This document shows positions 1 through 8,499 of a stretch of DNA of 64,000 bases, piece by piece. The DNA comes from Cryobacterium adonitolivorans (GTDB lineage Bacteria > Actinomycetota > Actinomycetes > Actinomycetales > Microbacteriaceae). The notes under the pieces are model-generated. The model was given only the letters and a program-made list of their open reading frames with translations, had not been told where the DNA came from and ran no database searches. The position numbers and the translations under genes are program-made. Position 1 is the stretch's first letter. Each line of letters begins with the position of its first letter. The DNA is taken from positions 1 through 64,000 of the forward strand of contig NZ_SOFL01000040.1 in the NCBI RefSeq assembly GCF_004402695.1, written 5' to 3'.

Positions 1-2
1 AC

Positions 3-287
3 ATCGACCACACCACCGCATGGGAGCACGACGGACCCACCGATCACGACAACCTGGCCCACCTCTGCGCCTCCCACCACCGCCTCAAACACCAAACACT
101 GTGGGACGTAGTCCAAGAACCGGGCGGGGTCCTGCGCTGGACCTCACCGGCCGGCCAAACCCACCGCACCAACCCCGAAACCACCCTCGGACCACCACCC
201 ACACTGACCCCGATCACACAGCCGCCGGCTCCGCCCGTGACACCGGCGGTGTCACAGGATCGGTCCGATGAACAGCCACCTTTCTAG
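3..287 (+). CDS. HNH endonuclease signature protein, C-terminal part only (DUF222/HNH type)
   Basis: The reading frame is already open at the left edge and ends at TAG 285-287, giving the last 94 residues of a protein. The motif pieces HDNLAHLC and SHHRLKH match the HNH fold at the end of the DUF222-HNH proteins that are multicopy in Microbacteriaceae and related actinobacteria. A Pro/Thr-rich tail follows. The N-terminal DUF222 part lies outside the window, so activity cannot be judged. These proteins are often annotated as nucleases, but their biological role is unclear. Confidence 0.8.
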   Translation: MDHTTAWEHDGPTDHDNLAHLCASHHRLKHQTLWDVVQEPGGVLRWTSPAGQTHRTNPETTLGPPPTLTPITQPPAPPVTPAVSQDRSDEQPPF

Positions 288-340
288 GCGGTTTGCAGTC
301 ACCGGACCGTCTAGGAGTCACACGTTGGGACGGTGCTGGG

Positions 341-943
341 TCACTTTCTGGAGTTGGGATCGTCGTCACCGATGTGTCCCGGCGCGTTTGCGGTGAGCAC
401 CCGTTGCACGAAAGCCGAATACTCCTCCATGTAGTGGCGAAGGAATGACCTGGTGGACTCGTCGGTGACCTCGCCGTTAGGACCGTATGCGGCAGCGTCG
501 AAGTGGATATATGCCTCGGGTGAGTTGAGCTGAGGGGCATCGAGGAAGCTCAGGACACTGCGCATCGACGACTGCATGACTGCGGTGCCGATGCCGCCGG
601 GGGACGCGCCGATAATGCCGGTGGGCTTGCGCGCGAAGGAGTTGCTTCCCCACGGCCTGGACCCCCAGTCGATCGCATTCTTCAGAGCGCCGGGGATCGA
701 ACGATTGTATTCAGGGGAGACGAAGAGGATGCCGTCCGAGGAGTCGATGGCCTCTTTGAGAGTGCGGCCAGCCGGCGGGAAGTCCGCGTCGAAGTCCGGG
801 TTGTACAGTGGCAGGTTCCTGATCGGTATCTCGGTGAATTCGAGTTCCTCGGGGGCGAGAGCGATCAGCGCCGTGGAGAGGGTGCGGTTGATGGAGGTAC
901 TGCTCAGGCTGCCAACGAAGTAGCCGATCGTGTAGGTCGCCAT
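341..943 (-). CDS. NADPH-dependent FMN reductase family flavoprotein
   Basis: 200 residues with a flavodoxin-like fold. The early phosphate-binding stretch GSLSSTSINR (about residues 11-20) and the hallmark SPEYNRSIPGALKNAIDW (about 76-93) are typical of NAD(P)H:FMN/quinone reductases of the YieF/ChrR type. They reduce FMN, quinones or xenobiotics in the cytosol. An AAAGAGGA ribosome site precedes ATG 943. The gene stands alone; two ATAT(c)TGTCGA-like words lie upstream (about 964-1022) and could be operator half-sites, which is speculative. The true substrate cannot be told from sequence. Confidence 0.85.
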   Translation of the reverse strand: MATYTIGYFVGSLSSTSINRTLSTALIALAPEELEFTEIPIRNLPLYNPDFDADFPPAGRTLKEAIDSSDGILFVSPEYNRSIPGALKNAIDWGSRPWGSNSFARKPTGIIGASPGGIGTAVMQSSMRSVLSFLDAPQLNSPEAYIHFDAAAYGPNGEVTDESTRSFLRHYMEEYSAFVQRVLTANAPGHIGDDDPNSRK

Positions 944-1072
944 GTCTATCCTCTTTCCCGAATATGTCGACAGGAAATCTGAAGTTGACGCAGTGGACCC
1001 ACGGCCTCGATATCTGTCGATCCCTTTCGGTTTAGCACTCCGGCCCGGTGACCGACAGGGTCAGCACACCGG

Positions 1073-2266
1073 CTACCAGGGCAGCGGAAGCGTGGCGACG
1101 GGCTCGGGGGAGCACGCACCGCCGGGCGGCACCACGGCCACCCCGTCCGCCTCGGCGAGCCCGCGCAACATGCCGGAACCCTGACGTGCCGTGGGCACCG
1201 CGCCCTCGTCCGTGAACCGGTACGCCACCAGACGGGTCGACCCGCTCAGGTTGGCGATGTCGTGTGCGAGGGCCACCCGGCCCAGCGGCACCAGTGGGCG
1301 GCCGAGCATCCCGTCGATCAGTGGCATGCCGAGGCTGGCCAGGACCAGCATTGCGGCCAGGGGATTGCCGGGCAGGCAGAGCATCAGTCGCCCGTCGGCC
1401 AGCCGGGCGAGCATCACGGGATGGCCGGGACGCATCCGTACGCCGTCGATGAGCACAGTGGCCCGGAGCGCGGTGAGCGCGGCGCGCAGGTGGTCGGCCG
1501 GACCGCGGGCACTGCCACCGGTGCTGATCACCAGCTCGGCGGTGCTCGACCGGATGGCGTCGATGGTCTGCTCGAGGTCGTCGGGCAGCCGCCGCAGGTC
1601 GCTCAGCCGCACACCCAAACCCCTCAGCAGGGCCGGGAACTCGGGGGAGTATGCGTCACGCACCTGTCCGGGACCGGGGATGCCGGACTCGATCACCTCG
1701 GTGCCGAGCAGCAACAGCTCCACGGCCGGCGGTGTCGTCACGGTGAGGGTGTCGTGGCCAGTCACCGCCGCCAGCGCGACGCGCGGAACGGTGAGCACGC
1801 AGCCGGGCTCGAGCATCCTCTCGTCGAGCCCGCACTCCTCGCCGCGGGCGCGCACGTGCTCGCCGAGTGCCGGCTCGTGCGCGCCGGTGTGCGCCGAGCG
1901 GATGAGCGTGGGCACGGTGACGGCCGCAGACGCCGACACGAGCTCACCCTTTTCAGAGCGCAGGATGCCGTGGGTGCCGGCCGGCACGCAGGCGCCGGTG
2001 GCGATGGGCCGCGCGGTCCCGGGCGCGAGGACCGTCATCGTCGGAGGGTCGCCCGCCAGGATCGGTTCGCCAAGGATCCACGGCTCATCGCCGCTGACGG
2101 CCCAGCCGTCCATAGCGGATGATGCGAAGCTCGGCAGCGCGGTCAGCGAGCGCACTGTGGTGGCGAGGGTGCGGCCGACGGCGTCCGTGAGTGCCACGAA
2201 TTCGGTGGCACGCGGCATCTCCGCGCCCCGTCGATGCACGGTGGCCCTGGCCTCCAGCCACTCCAT
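1073..2266 (-). CDS. moeA: Molybdopterin molybdotransferase MoeA
   Basis: 397 residues. MoeA inserts molybdate into adenylylated molybdopterin to complete the molybdenum cofactor. Visible family motifs are SSAMDGWAV (catalytic Asp, about residues 49-57), GTEVI in the MogA-like domain, STGGSARGPADHL (variant of the usual TGGxSxGxxD) and CLPGNPLAA near residue 300. The TGGS loop and ELLLLGTEV deviate from E. coli MoeA, so this is a divergent actinobacterial form. The ATG shares one base with the stop of the 26-codon ORF upstream (TGATG), indicating translational coupling; mobA precedes both in the same direction. Confidence 0.88.
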   Translation of the reverse strand: MEWLEARATVHRRGAEMPRATEFVALTDAVGRTLATTVRSLTALPSFASSAMDGWAVSGDEPWILGEPILAGDPPTMTVLAPGTARPIATGACVPAGTHGILRSEKGELVSASAAVTVPTLIRSAHTGAHEPALGEHVRARGEECGLDERMLEPGCVLTVPRVALAAVTGHDTLTVTTPPAVELLLLGTEVIESGIPGPGQVRDAYSPEFPALLRGLGVRLSDLRRLPDDLEQTIDAIRSSTAELVISTGGSARGPADHLRAALTALRATVLIDGVRMRPGHPVMLARLADGRLMLCLPGNPLAAMLVLASLGMPLIDGMLGRPLVPLGRVALAHDIANLSGSTRLVAYRFTDEGAVPTARQGSGMLRGLAEADGVAVVPPGGACSPEPVATLPLPW

Positions 2267-2346
2267 CAGAGGACCACGCGGATGGCCGCGTCGCTGATGC
2301 CGCGCGACCCGAATCGGACCGTTCGGCCGGTGTGGATCATGGGCAT
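2266..2346 (-). CDS. 26-codon small ORF coupled to moeA
   Basis: ATG at 2346, preceded at 7 nt by a clear GAGGAG ribosome-binding site. It encodes MPMIHTGRTVRFGSRGISDA plus six residues and ends at TGA 2268-2266, overlapping the moeA ATG by one base. It lies between mobA (ends 2402) and moeA. I recognise no family. It could be a real small protein, a remnant of a longer gene, or a leader peptide that loads ribosomes onto moeA, which has no obvious ribosome site of its own. Confidence 0.5.
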   Translation of the reverse strand: MPMIHTGRTVRFGSRGISDAAIRVVL

Positions 2347-2401
2347 AGCGGGCTCCTCGAGGATCGTCGACGACAGTGTCGCCTGAGTCAAGGCTAGCCA
2401 G

Positions 2402-3145
2402 TCACGGTTCTTGCTGCGGGGTGCCCGGCGGTGCGGCGGAAGCGGGGATGACGATGCCGAGCCTGGCCGCGTCGGCCGGGGTGTCGACGTCGTCGCCGAG
2501 AGCGTCGGGAAGCCGCAGCTCCACGAGGGTGAGGGCGCCGATCAGGCTCGTCACCGAGAGGTTCTCCGCCGGCCGCATCGCCGCGGCGGAGACGAGCGCC
2601 GCACGCCGGTAGACGGCGAGCAGCGGCTGGCGCCGGCCGCCCGCATCGACGCTGATCAGGCCGTCGACGTCCGGGGAGGTCGAGAGTCGGTCGAGTTCGG
2701 CCAGAAGGAGAGGCACAGCGTTCTCCGCTCGGATGAGGTCGCCGGCGAGTACAACTATCCAGTCCGTGCCTGTGGCTGCGCCGCCGGATTCGCGGGCCAA
2801 TGCCTCGAGGCCGGCCACGATCGCCGCGGCCGGGCCGCCCCATCGCGGTTGTTCAACGGCACGCAACACGCCAGCGGGGAGGCTTCTGTCCGATCCCACC
2901 ACGCAGGTTCGCCGGGCGCCGGAAGCGGCGGCCAGTACTCCGTCGAGCAGGCTGCGGCCCCGCCAGACCAGAGCGGTTTTGTCGATACCGTCCAGCCGCC
3001 TGGCCCGGCCGCCGGCGACGATGATCGCGTCCCACTGGCGACCTGCACCCTCCCGACCGGCACCGCCCTGACCGGCACCGCCCTGACCGGCACCGCCCTG
3101 ACCGGCGGCCGAAGCCGGCGTGGGATCGGTGTCGTGACGGGGCAT
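2402..3145 (-). CDS. mobA: Molybdenum cofactor guanylyltransferase-like NTP transferase (MobA)
   Basis: 247 residues. After a Gly/Gln-rich N-terminal extension (residues about 10-36), the nucleotidyltransferase signature VAGGRARRLDGIDK appears (about 43-56), followed by VLAGDLI with the metal-binding Asp. It probably transfers GMP or CMP to molybdopterin; the gene lies upstream of moeA. The DxP usually seen after the Asp is DL here, so nucleotide choice is uncertain. The extension comes from a 15-bp tandem repeat, so the true start could be inside or just after it. Confidence 0.78.
   Translation of the reverse strand: MPRHDTDPTPASAAGQGGAGQGGAGQGGAGREGAGRQWDAIIVAGGRARRLDGIDKTALVWRGRSLLDGVLAAASGARRTCVVGSDRSLPAGVLRAVEQPRWGGPAAAIVAGLEALARESGGAATGTDWIVVLAGDLIRAENAVPLLLAELDRLSTSPDVDGLISVDAGGRRQPLLAVYRRAALVSAAAMRPAENLSVTSLIGALTLVELRLPDALGDDVDTPADAARLGIVIPASAAPPGTPQQEP
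3046..3105. repeat. 15-bp tandem repeat in the mobA N-terminus
   Basis: Three exact copies of CACCGCCCTGACCGG (3061-3105) and one variant copy (3046-3060). On the coding strand they give the pentapeptide GQGGA repeated in frame, so copy-number change would not shift the frame. Confidence 0.9.
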
Positions 3146-3210
3146 CCTGCTGAGTCCTTGCGCTCGGGTCGCGAACAGGCGACCAGATCAGGCTACCCGG
3201 GCGTGGCGCA

Positions 3211-3252
3211 ACAAACCGGGACCGGGCCGCATGATGCCGCCCGATCCCGGTT
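3211..3252 (-). terminator. Rho-independent-type terminator after fdhA
   Basis: 14-bp stem: AACCGGGACCGGGC (3214-3227) pairs with GCCCGATCCCGGTT (3239-3252) with one wobble pair. Read on the minus strand it follows the fdhA stop (3285) and is followed by TTTGTTG. It separates fdhA from mobA. Confidence 0.75.
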
Positions 3253-3284
3253 GCTGCCTACAGGCTGTCCAGGTCTGAGCTCAG

Positions 3285-4502
3285 TCAGTCCTTGAGGTAG
3301 CCGTTCGGGTTGAGCACGTACTTTGTTGCCGCACCGGCGTCGAATTCGGCGTACCCGCGGGGGGCATCCTCGAGGCTGATCGGCTGCGCGTGCACGGCCT
3401 TGGCGATCTGCACCTTGTCGTGCAGAATCGCCATCATCAGCTGACGGTTGTACTTCATCACCGGGCACTGGCCAGTGGTGAACGACAGCGATTTGGCCCA
3501 ACCGGTTCCGAGGCTGAGTGACAACGAACCCACCTTGGCGGCTTCCGTCGCAGCTCCCGGGTCACCTGTGACGTACAGCCCGGGAATGCCGAGCGCACCG
3601 CCGGCCGCAGTGATGCTCATGAGCGAGTTCAGCACGGTTGCCGGCTTCTCAGTACCGGCATCCTTGCCGTGGCCGTGCGCCTCGAATCCGACGGCGTCGA
3701 CCGCCGCATCCACCTCGGGCACACCCAGGATCTGTTCGATCTGATCCTGCGGCTCACCCTTGGTGAGGTCTACGGTCTCGCAGCCGAAGCTGCGGGCCTG
3801 CGCCAGCCGCTCCGGGTTGAGGTCGCCCACGATCACCACGGCGGCACCCAACAGCTGCGCCGAAACGGCGGCGGCGAGTCCCACCGGTCCAGCGCCGGCG
3901 ATGTAGGCCGTGGAGCCCACGCCGATGCCGGCGGTGAAGGCGCCGTGGAACCCGGTCGGGAAGATGTCCGACAGCATGGTGAGGTCGAGGATCTTCTCCA
4001 GTGCCTGCTCGCGGTCCGGGAACTTCAGCAGGTTCCAATCCGCGTAGGGCACGAGCACGTACTGCGACTGCCCGCCGACCCAGCCACCCATGTCGACGTA
4101 CCCGTACGCGCTACCCGGACGGTCCGGGTTCACGTTCAGGCAGACACCGGTCTTGCGTTCCTTGCAGTTGCGACAGCGACCGCAGGAGATGTTGAACGGG
4201 ACGGACACGATGTCGCCGACCTTGATGAACTCGACGTCGCGGCCGACTTCGACAACCTCGCCGGTGATCTCGTGGCCGAGGACCAGGCCCATCGGAGCCG
4301 TCGTGCGTCCACGCACCATGTGCTGGTCGGAGCCACAGATGTTCGTGGTGATGGTTCTCAGGATGACGCCGTGCTGAACCTGGCGGCCGATATTCGCCGG
4401 GTTGACGCCGGGTCCGTCTTTCAGTTCAAAGGTGGGGTAGTCGATGTCGATAACGTCGACCTTGCCCGGACCTTCGTAAGCAACTGCTCTGTTTCCTGCC
4501 AT
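3285..4502 (-). CDS. fdhA: Glutathione-independent formaldehyde dehydrogenase
   Basis: 405 residues, a zinc-dependent medium-chain dehydrogenase like Pseudomonas FdhA (about 399 aa). It oxidises formaldehyde (or other aldehydes by dismutation) with tightly bound NAD. Catalytic-zinc residues are Cys56 (ICGSDQH) and His77-Glu78; the structural-zinc cysteines are 107, 110, 113 and 121; the NAD loop is GAGPVGLAAA. The start is placed at ATG 4502 because AAGGAGGA lies 8 nt before it; an in-frame extension to 4535 has no such site. A terminator follows, so it is probably transcribed alone. Confidence 0.92.
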   Translation of the reverse strand: MAGNRAVAYEGPGKVDVIDIDYPTFELKDGPGVNPANIGRQVQHGVILRTITTNICGSDQHMVRGRTTAPMGLVLGHEITGEVVEVGRDVEFIKVGDIVSVPFNISCGRCRNCKERKTGVCLNVNPDRPGSAYGYVDMGGWVGGQSQYVLVPYADWNLLKFPDREQALEKILDLTMLSDIFPTGFHGAFTAGIGVGSTAYIAGAGPVGLAAAVSAQLLGAAVVIVGDLNPERLAQARSFGCETVDLTKGEPQDQIEQILGVPEVDAAVDAVGFEAHGHGKDAGTEKPATVLNSLMSITAAGGALGIPGLYVTGDPGAATEAAKVGSLSLSLGTGWAKSLSFTTGQCPVMKYNRQLMMAILHDKVQIAKAVHAQPISLEDAPRGYAEFDAGAATKYVLNPNGYLKD

Positions 4503-4771
4503 TATTTGTATCCTCCTTGATACCTGTCGTGACACCTGAACCGGTTCGGTTCGCGCTTGTGGCGCCCGGCATCCCCAGTCGTGTTTCTCGGTGGTTCGCT
4601 CTCAGCAACAGAACGCGCTGGAACACCACCCATGGCACTCCACCACACTGGGAATTTCAAGGGTGTCGGCGAACGAAAACGTGTGTATCGTGTCAGTGTC
4701 GAACCCCAAAATTCGCCTAAGGCTGAGCACGAACTCACGTGTTTTATCGAGCTCTATCGTGAAACCTTGTT

Positions 4772-4784
4772 TAGGGTGGTCACA
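4772..4784 (+). promoter_or_regulatory. Leaderless promoter -10 box for the AI-2E permease gene
   Basis: TAGGGT (4772-4777) lies 6 nt before ATG 4784 and there is no ribosome site, so transcription probably starts at the A of the ATG. Confidence 0.55.
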
Positions 4785-5908
4785 TGCGAATTCCCGACAA
4801 CACCGGCGCCCGCACGGCCGTGCCCCGCACCGACGGTCCTACGACGTTGCGCACCCTGCTGACCGACAAGCTGGGCTGGCTCGGCCTACGCAGTGCGCAG
4901 ATCCTCCTCGCGCTCGCGCTGGTCGCGGTGGTCATCTTCGTCCTCGTGCAGGTGAAGCTCGTGGTGATCCCGCTGCTGATCGCGATCATTCTGGCGTCAG
5001 CGCTGAGCCCGGTGGTCGGATGGCTGCGCCGCCGGGGGCTCTCGCCCCTTGTGGCCACCTGGGTCACCCTGCTGACCGCCATCATCGTGTTCGGCGGCAT
5101 CGTGACCCTGATCGTCGTCGCCGTCGAAAACCAGTGGAGCGAGCTGGCGACGAGCGCATCCGACGGTATCGACCAGTTGTCCACCTTCCTCACCGAGGGT
5201 CCGCTGGCCGTCGACGCCGCCCAGATCGAGGATGCCCGCAACGCCGGCATCGACTTCCTCACCAGCAGCCAGTTCGGCTCCGGCGCCCTCGCAGGGGTGT
5301 CGGTGGCGACGGAGATCATCACCGGCGCCGTGCTCGTCGTCGTGATCCTGTTCTTCTTCCTCAAGGACGGCGATGTCATCTGGAAGTTCTTCCTGCGTCC
5401 TTTCCGCGGCGAGCGCCTACAGCGCGGTCGCCGCATCGGCACCACCTCGGTGCGGGTGCTCGGCGGGTACGTGCGCGGAACGGCGGTCATCGCCTTCGTC
5501 GATGCCGCCGCGATCGGCATCGGCCTCGCCATCCTCGGGGTGCCGTTGGCGCTGCCGCTGGCGGTCATCGTCTTCCTCACGGCGTTCATCCCGCTGATCG
5601 GTGCGACAGTGGCCGGCATCCTGGCCGCCCTCGTGGCGCTGGTCGCCACCGACTGGATCACCGCCTTGATCGTCGTGGGCATCGTGGTGGTGGTCAACCA
5701 GCTCGAGGGCAACTTCCTGCAGCCCGTCGTGATGGCACAGTCGCTCAAGCTGCACCCGCTGGTGATCCTCGTCGCCCTGACCGCCGGCACGATCCTGGCC
5801 GGCATCATCGGTGCCGTGCTCGCCGTGCCCATCGCCGCCGTCGGCTGGGCCATCGTCAAGACCTGGGACGCCCCGCCGGAGCTCACCGGCCAGCCCAAGC
5901 TGGCCTAG
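4784..5908 (+). CDS. AI-2E family transporter (PerM/YdgG type)
   Basis: 374 residues, mostly hydrophobic. A short charged N-terminus is followed by about eight membrane segments, with a soluble stretch near residues 105-165 (QWSELATSASDG onward) typical of the family. It includes the conserved FFLKDG and the C-terminal NQLEGNFLQPVVMAQSLKLH signature. Members are proposed exporters of autoinducer-2 or ion/solute permeases, so the family name is not proof of substrate. It is convergent with the antiporter gene, 23 bp apart. Confidence 0.88.
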   Translation: MRIPDNTGARTAVPRTDGPTTLRTLLTDKLGWLGLRSAQILLALALVAVVIFVLVQVKLVVIPLLIAIILASALSPVVGWLRRRGLSPLVATWVTLLTAIIVFGGIVTLIVVAVENQWSELATSASDGIDQLSTFLTEGPLAVDAAQIEDARNAGIDFLTSSQFGSGALAGVSVATEIITGAVLVVVILFFFLKDGDVIWKFFLRPFRGERLQRGRRIGTTSVRVLGGYVRGTAVIAFVDAAAIGIGLAILGVPLALPLAVIVFLTAFIPLIGATVAGILAALVALVATDWITALIVVGIVVVVNQLEGNFLQPVVMAQSLKLHPLVILVALTAGTILAGIIGAVLAVPIAAVGWAIVKTWDAPPELTGQPKLA

Positions 5909-5931
5909 CCGCTCCAGCGCTCCGGGCAGCC

Positions 5932-7512
5932 TCAGCCGTCGTGGTGCTTGGGCGATCCGGCCTTGAGCGCGGACTCCTCCACATCGATGAACGCCAGCGC
6001 CGAACGGATGGCCGGCTCCTGGTAGCGGCCCTCCACCCGGGCGGCCAGCACCGCCGCGCGCTCGGCCTCGATCATGGCCCGCCGCAGCCGGTTGTACGCG
6101 GCCGGCAGCGGCTCGGCGTCATCCGGAGCGGGGTTGTCCAGCGCGTTGGCGAGGAAGTGGGCGTTGGTGCGCAACCGGCCGATCACGCGGTCCTCGTCGG
6201 CGTCGGTCACCTCGGCGTCCAGCCGGGCCAGGCCGGCGGTCTGCGCCTCGGCCAGGAGCATCTGCGCCTCGATCCGCTCCTGTGTCCGGTCCGGCGGCGG
6301 CAGGCGCAACCGGCGGATGATCCACGGTAGCGCCAGCCCCTGCAACAGCGTGCCGACCACCACGACGAAGGCCAGCAGCTGCAGGAGCTCGCGCTGGGGC
6401 GTCTCGGGCGGCAGCAGGAAGACGGCGGCGAGGGTGACCACCCCGCGCATCCCCGCGAACGACACGGCCACCCCGGTGCGCCAGCTCCAGCCGCGCTCCT
6501 GTAGCCGCCGCGGTCCGTACCGATAGATCGACGTGGTGATGGCCATCCACACGAAGCGCGACACGAGCAGGGCGGCGAGGACCACCAGGGAGATCCGCAC
6601 GGTGGCCCAGAAGCCGGTGCCGGTGAGCCGGACACCCTCGAGAATCGACTCCAGGTTGAGGCCGATGAACAGGAACACGGCGTTCTCCAGCAGGAACTGG
6701 ATGGTGCGCCAGTTGATCGACTCGGCGATGCGGGCCTCCGCCGACTGGATCACCGGCGCGCGGTAGCCCAGGAACAGGCCGGCGATCACCACCGCCAGCA
6801 CCCCGGACCCGTGCACCAGCTCGCCGAGGATGAACGCCAGGTACGGCGTCACCAGCGACAGGCTGGTGTCGAGCACCGGCGCGTGCAGCTGCCGGCGGAT
6901 CACGGCCAGCACGTAACCGACCGCGAGTCCGACCCCCACCCCGCCGACGACAGCGACGACGAAGTCGCCGGTCACCGAGAGCGGGCTCACCGTGCTGAGA
7001 ATGGCCGCGATCGCAGCGTTCAGGGCCACCAGAGCGGTCGCGTCGTTGAGCAGGCTCTCACCCTCGAGCACCGTGACCACCCGCCGAGGCAGGCCCAGCC
7101 GCCCGGCGATGGCCGTGATCGCCACGGCATCCGTCGGCGCGACGACCGCGCCGAACGCGAACGCGGCGGCGAGCGAAATCGCCGGCACCACCAGCCAGGC
7201 GGTCAGCCCCACGGTCACGACGGTGAAGGCCACCAGGCCCACAGACAGCAGCAGGATGCCGTCCCGCCGGGCCCGCACATCCACGACCGAGGTGCGGATG
7301 GCTGCCGCGAACAGCAACGGAGGCAACAGGCCGTAGAGCACCAGCTCCGGCTCGAGCTCGATCTGCGGCACCGACGGCAGGAACGACGCCGCCGCGCCGA
7401 CTACCACCAGCACGAACGGCGCCGACCAACCGATCCGCCGGGAGAAACCGGTCACGATCACCGTGACCACGACAAACACGACAATCCAGACAATGGTGAT
7501 GACGGGGTCCAT
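5932..7512 (-). CDS. CPA1-family Na+/H+ antiporter
   Basis: 526 residues: about twelve membrane helices, then a C-terminal cytosolic region of roughly 120 residues (from about 405). CPA1 signatures are FGAVVAPTDAVA and EGESLLNDATALV, which carry the acidic residues of the ion site. It exchanges cytoplasmic Na+ (or K+) for protons at the membrane. The start ATG 7512 (MDPVITIVW) puts the first helix at the N-terminus; an upstream in-frame ATG at 7581 would add a basic stretch not expected here. A CATAAT box 7 nt before 7512 supports a leaderless start. Confidence 0.9.
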   Translation of the reverse strand: MDPVITIVWIVVFVVVTVIVTGFSRRIGWSAPFVLVVVGAAASFLPSVPQIELEPELVLYGLLPPLLFAAAIRTSVVDVRARRDGILLLSVGLVAFTVVTVGLTAWLVVPAISLAAAFAFGAVVAPTDAVAITAIAGRLGLPRRVVTVLEGESLLNDATALVALNAAIAAILSTVSPLSVTGDFVVAVVGGVGVGLAVGYVLAVIRRQLHAPVLDTSLSLVTPYLAFILGELVHGSGVLAVVIAGLFLGYRAPVIQSAEARIAESINWRTIQFLLENAVFLFIGLNLESILEGVRLTGTGFWATVRISLVVLAALLVSRFVWMAITTSIYRYGPRRLQERGWSWRTGVAVSFAGMRGVVTLAAVFLLPPETPQRELLQLLAFVVVVGTLLQGLALPWIIRRLRLPPPDRTQERIEAQMLLAEAQTAGLARLDAEVTDADEDRVIGRLRTNAHFLANALDNPAPDDAEPLPAAYNRLRRAMIEAERAAVLAARVEGRYQEPAIRSALAFIDVEESALKAGSPKHHDG

Positions 7513-7525
7513 AGCGACAATTATG
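7512..7525 (-). promoter_or_regulatory. Leaderless promoter -10 box for the antiporter gene
   Basis: CATAAT (7525-7520 on the minus strand) ends 7 nt before ATG 7512, with no ribosome site between. Confidence 0.5.
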
Positions 7526-7640
7526 CGCAACCGGGCGCCGCCGCGGGAGAGGCGGCGCGGCTGCATCCATCCACGGCCCATTGCCGGTTGGTGAGTTGAC
7601 GCCTACGATCCCCAGAAACACGCGAGGAAGCGAGGCGCAC

Positions 7641-8498
7641 ATGGCCGTGAGCACTCTCAAAGAGATCGTCGATCGTGCCTACGCCGAGAAATACGGCGTT
7701 CCCGCGATCAACATCGTGAACGACCTGACGATGGAGGCGGTGCTCGCCGGGGCCGTCGAAGCCCGCTCGCCGGTGATCGTGCAAACCTCTGTGAAGACCG
7801 TCAAGTCGATCGGCTCTGACGTGCTCTTCGCCATGTGGTCGGCGATGACCGCAGGCATCGACGTGCCGGTGGCGCTGCACCTGGACCACTGCCCGGACCG
7901 GGACGTCATCACGGACTGCCTCGAGCGCGGCTGGAACTCTGTGTTGTTCGACGCATCCACCCTGCCTGTGGAGGAGAACCAGCGCCAGACCATCGAGGTG
8001 GTTCGACAGGCCCGTAGCTTCGGCGCTCACGTGGAGGGCGAAATCGAGTCGATCACCGGCGTCGAAGACGGCGTGGGCAGCGACACCGAAGCAGCCAGGC
8101 AGAGCCTCGCCGTGTCGCTCAGATTCCTCGAGGCCACCGGCGTGGACGTTTTCGCGCCGGCGATCGGCAACGCCCACGGGGTGTACAAGCGAGAACCCGT
8201 GCTCGACTTCCAGCGGGTGAGCGACCTCGTCGCCGCCCACCCGATCCCGATCGCCCTGCACGGCGGCAGCGGCATGACCGACGCCCAGTTCACCGACCTC
8301 ATCGCACGGGGCTGCGCCAAGGTGAACATCTCCACGGCGCTGAAGATCACCTACATGAAATCCAACCTCTCCTTCCTCACGGATGCCCAGGCCCGCGACA
8401 AGTGGGACCCACCGTCGCTGTTCGCGAAGGTGCGCACCGACATCGTCAACCTCACCCGGGGACTGGCCGAACAGTTCGGCAGCGCGGGGAAGGCCTGA
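7641..8498 (+). CDS. Class II (zinc) ketose-bisphosphate aldolase family protein
   Basis: 285 residues. Class II aldolase residues are all visible: HLDHC with catalytic Asp82 and zinc His83, the EGE segment near 132-134, zinc His179 in GNAHGVY and zinc His207 in HGGSG, then NIST at 230-232. It should cleave a phosphorylated ketose to DHAP (or dihydroxyacetone) plus an aldehyde. ATG 7641 was chosen for the preceding GAGGAAGCGAGG; an upstream in-frame ATG at 7581 adds unconserved residues. It is the first gene of an operon with a CbbY-like phosphatase, dhaL and dhaK, which argues for a dedicated sugar or polyol pathway rather than glycolysis. Confidence 0.88.
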   Translation: MAVSTLKEIVDRAYAEKYGVPAINIVNDLTMEAVLAGAVEARSPVIVQTSVKTVKSIGSDVLFAMWSAMTAGIDVPVALHLDHCPDRDVITDCLERGWNSVLFDASTLPVEENQRQTIEVVRQARSFGAHVEGEIESITGVEDGVGSDTEAARQSLAVSLRFLEATGVDVFAPAIGNAHGVYKREPVLDFQRVSDLVAAHPIPIALHGGSGMTDAQFTDLIARGCAKVNISTALKITYMKSNLSFLTDAQARDKWDPPSLFAKVRTDIVNLTRGLAEQFGSAGKA

Positions 8499-8499
8499 G

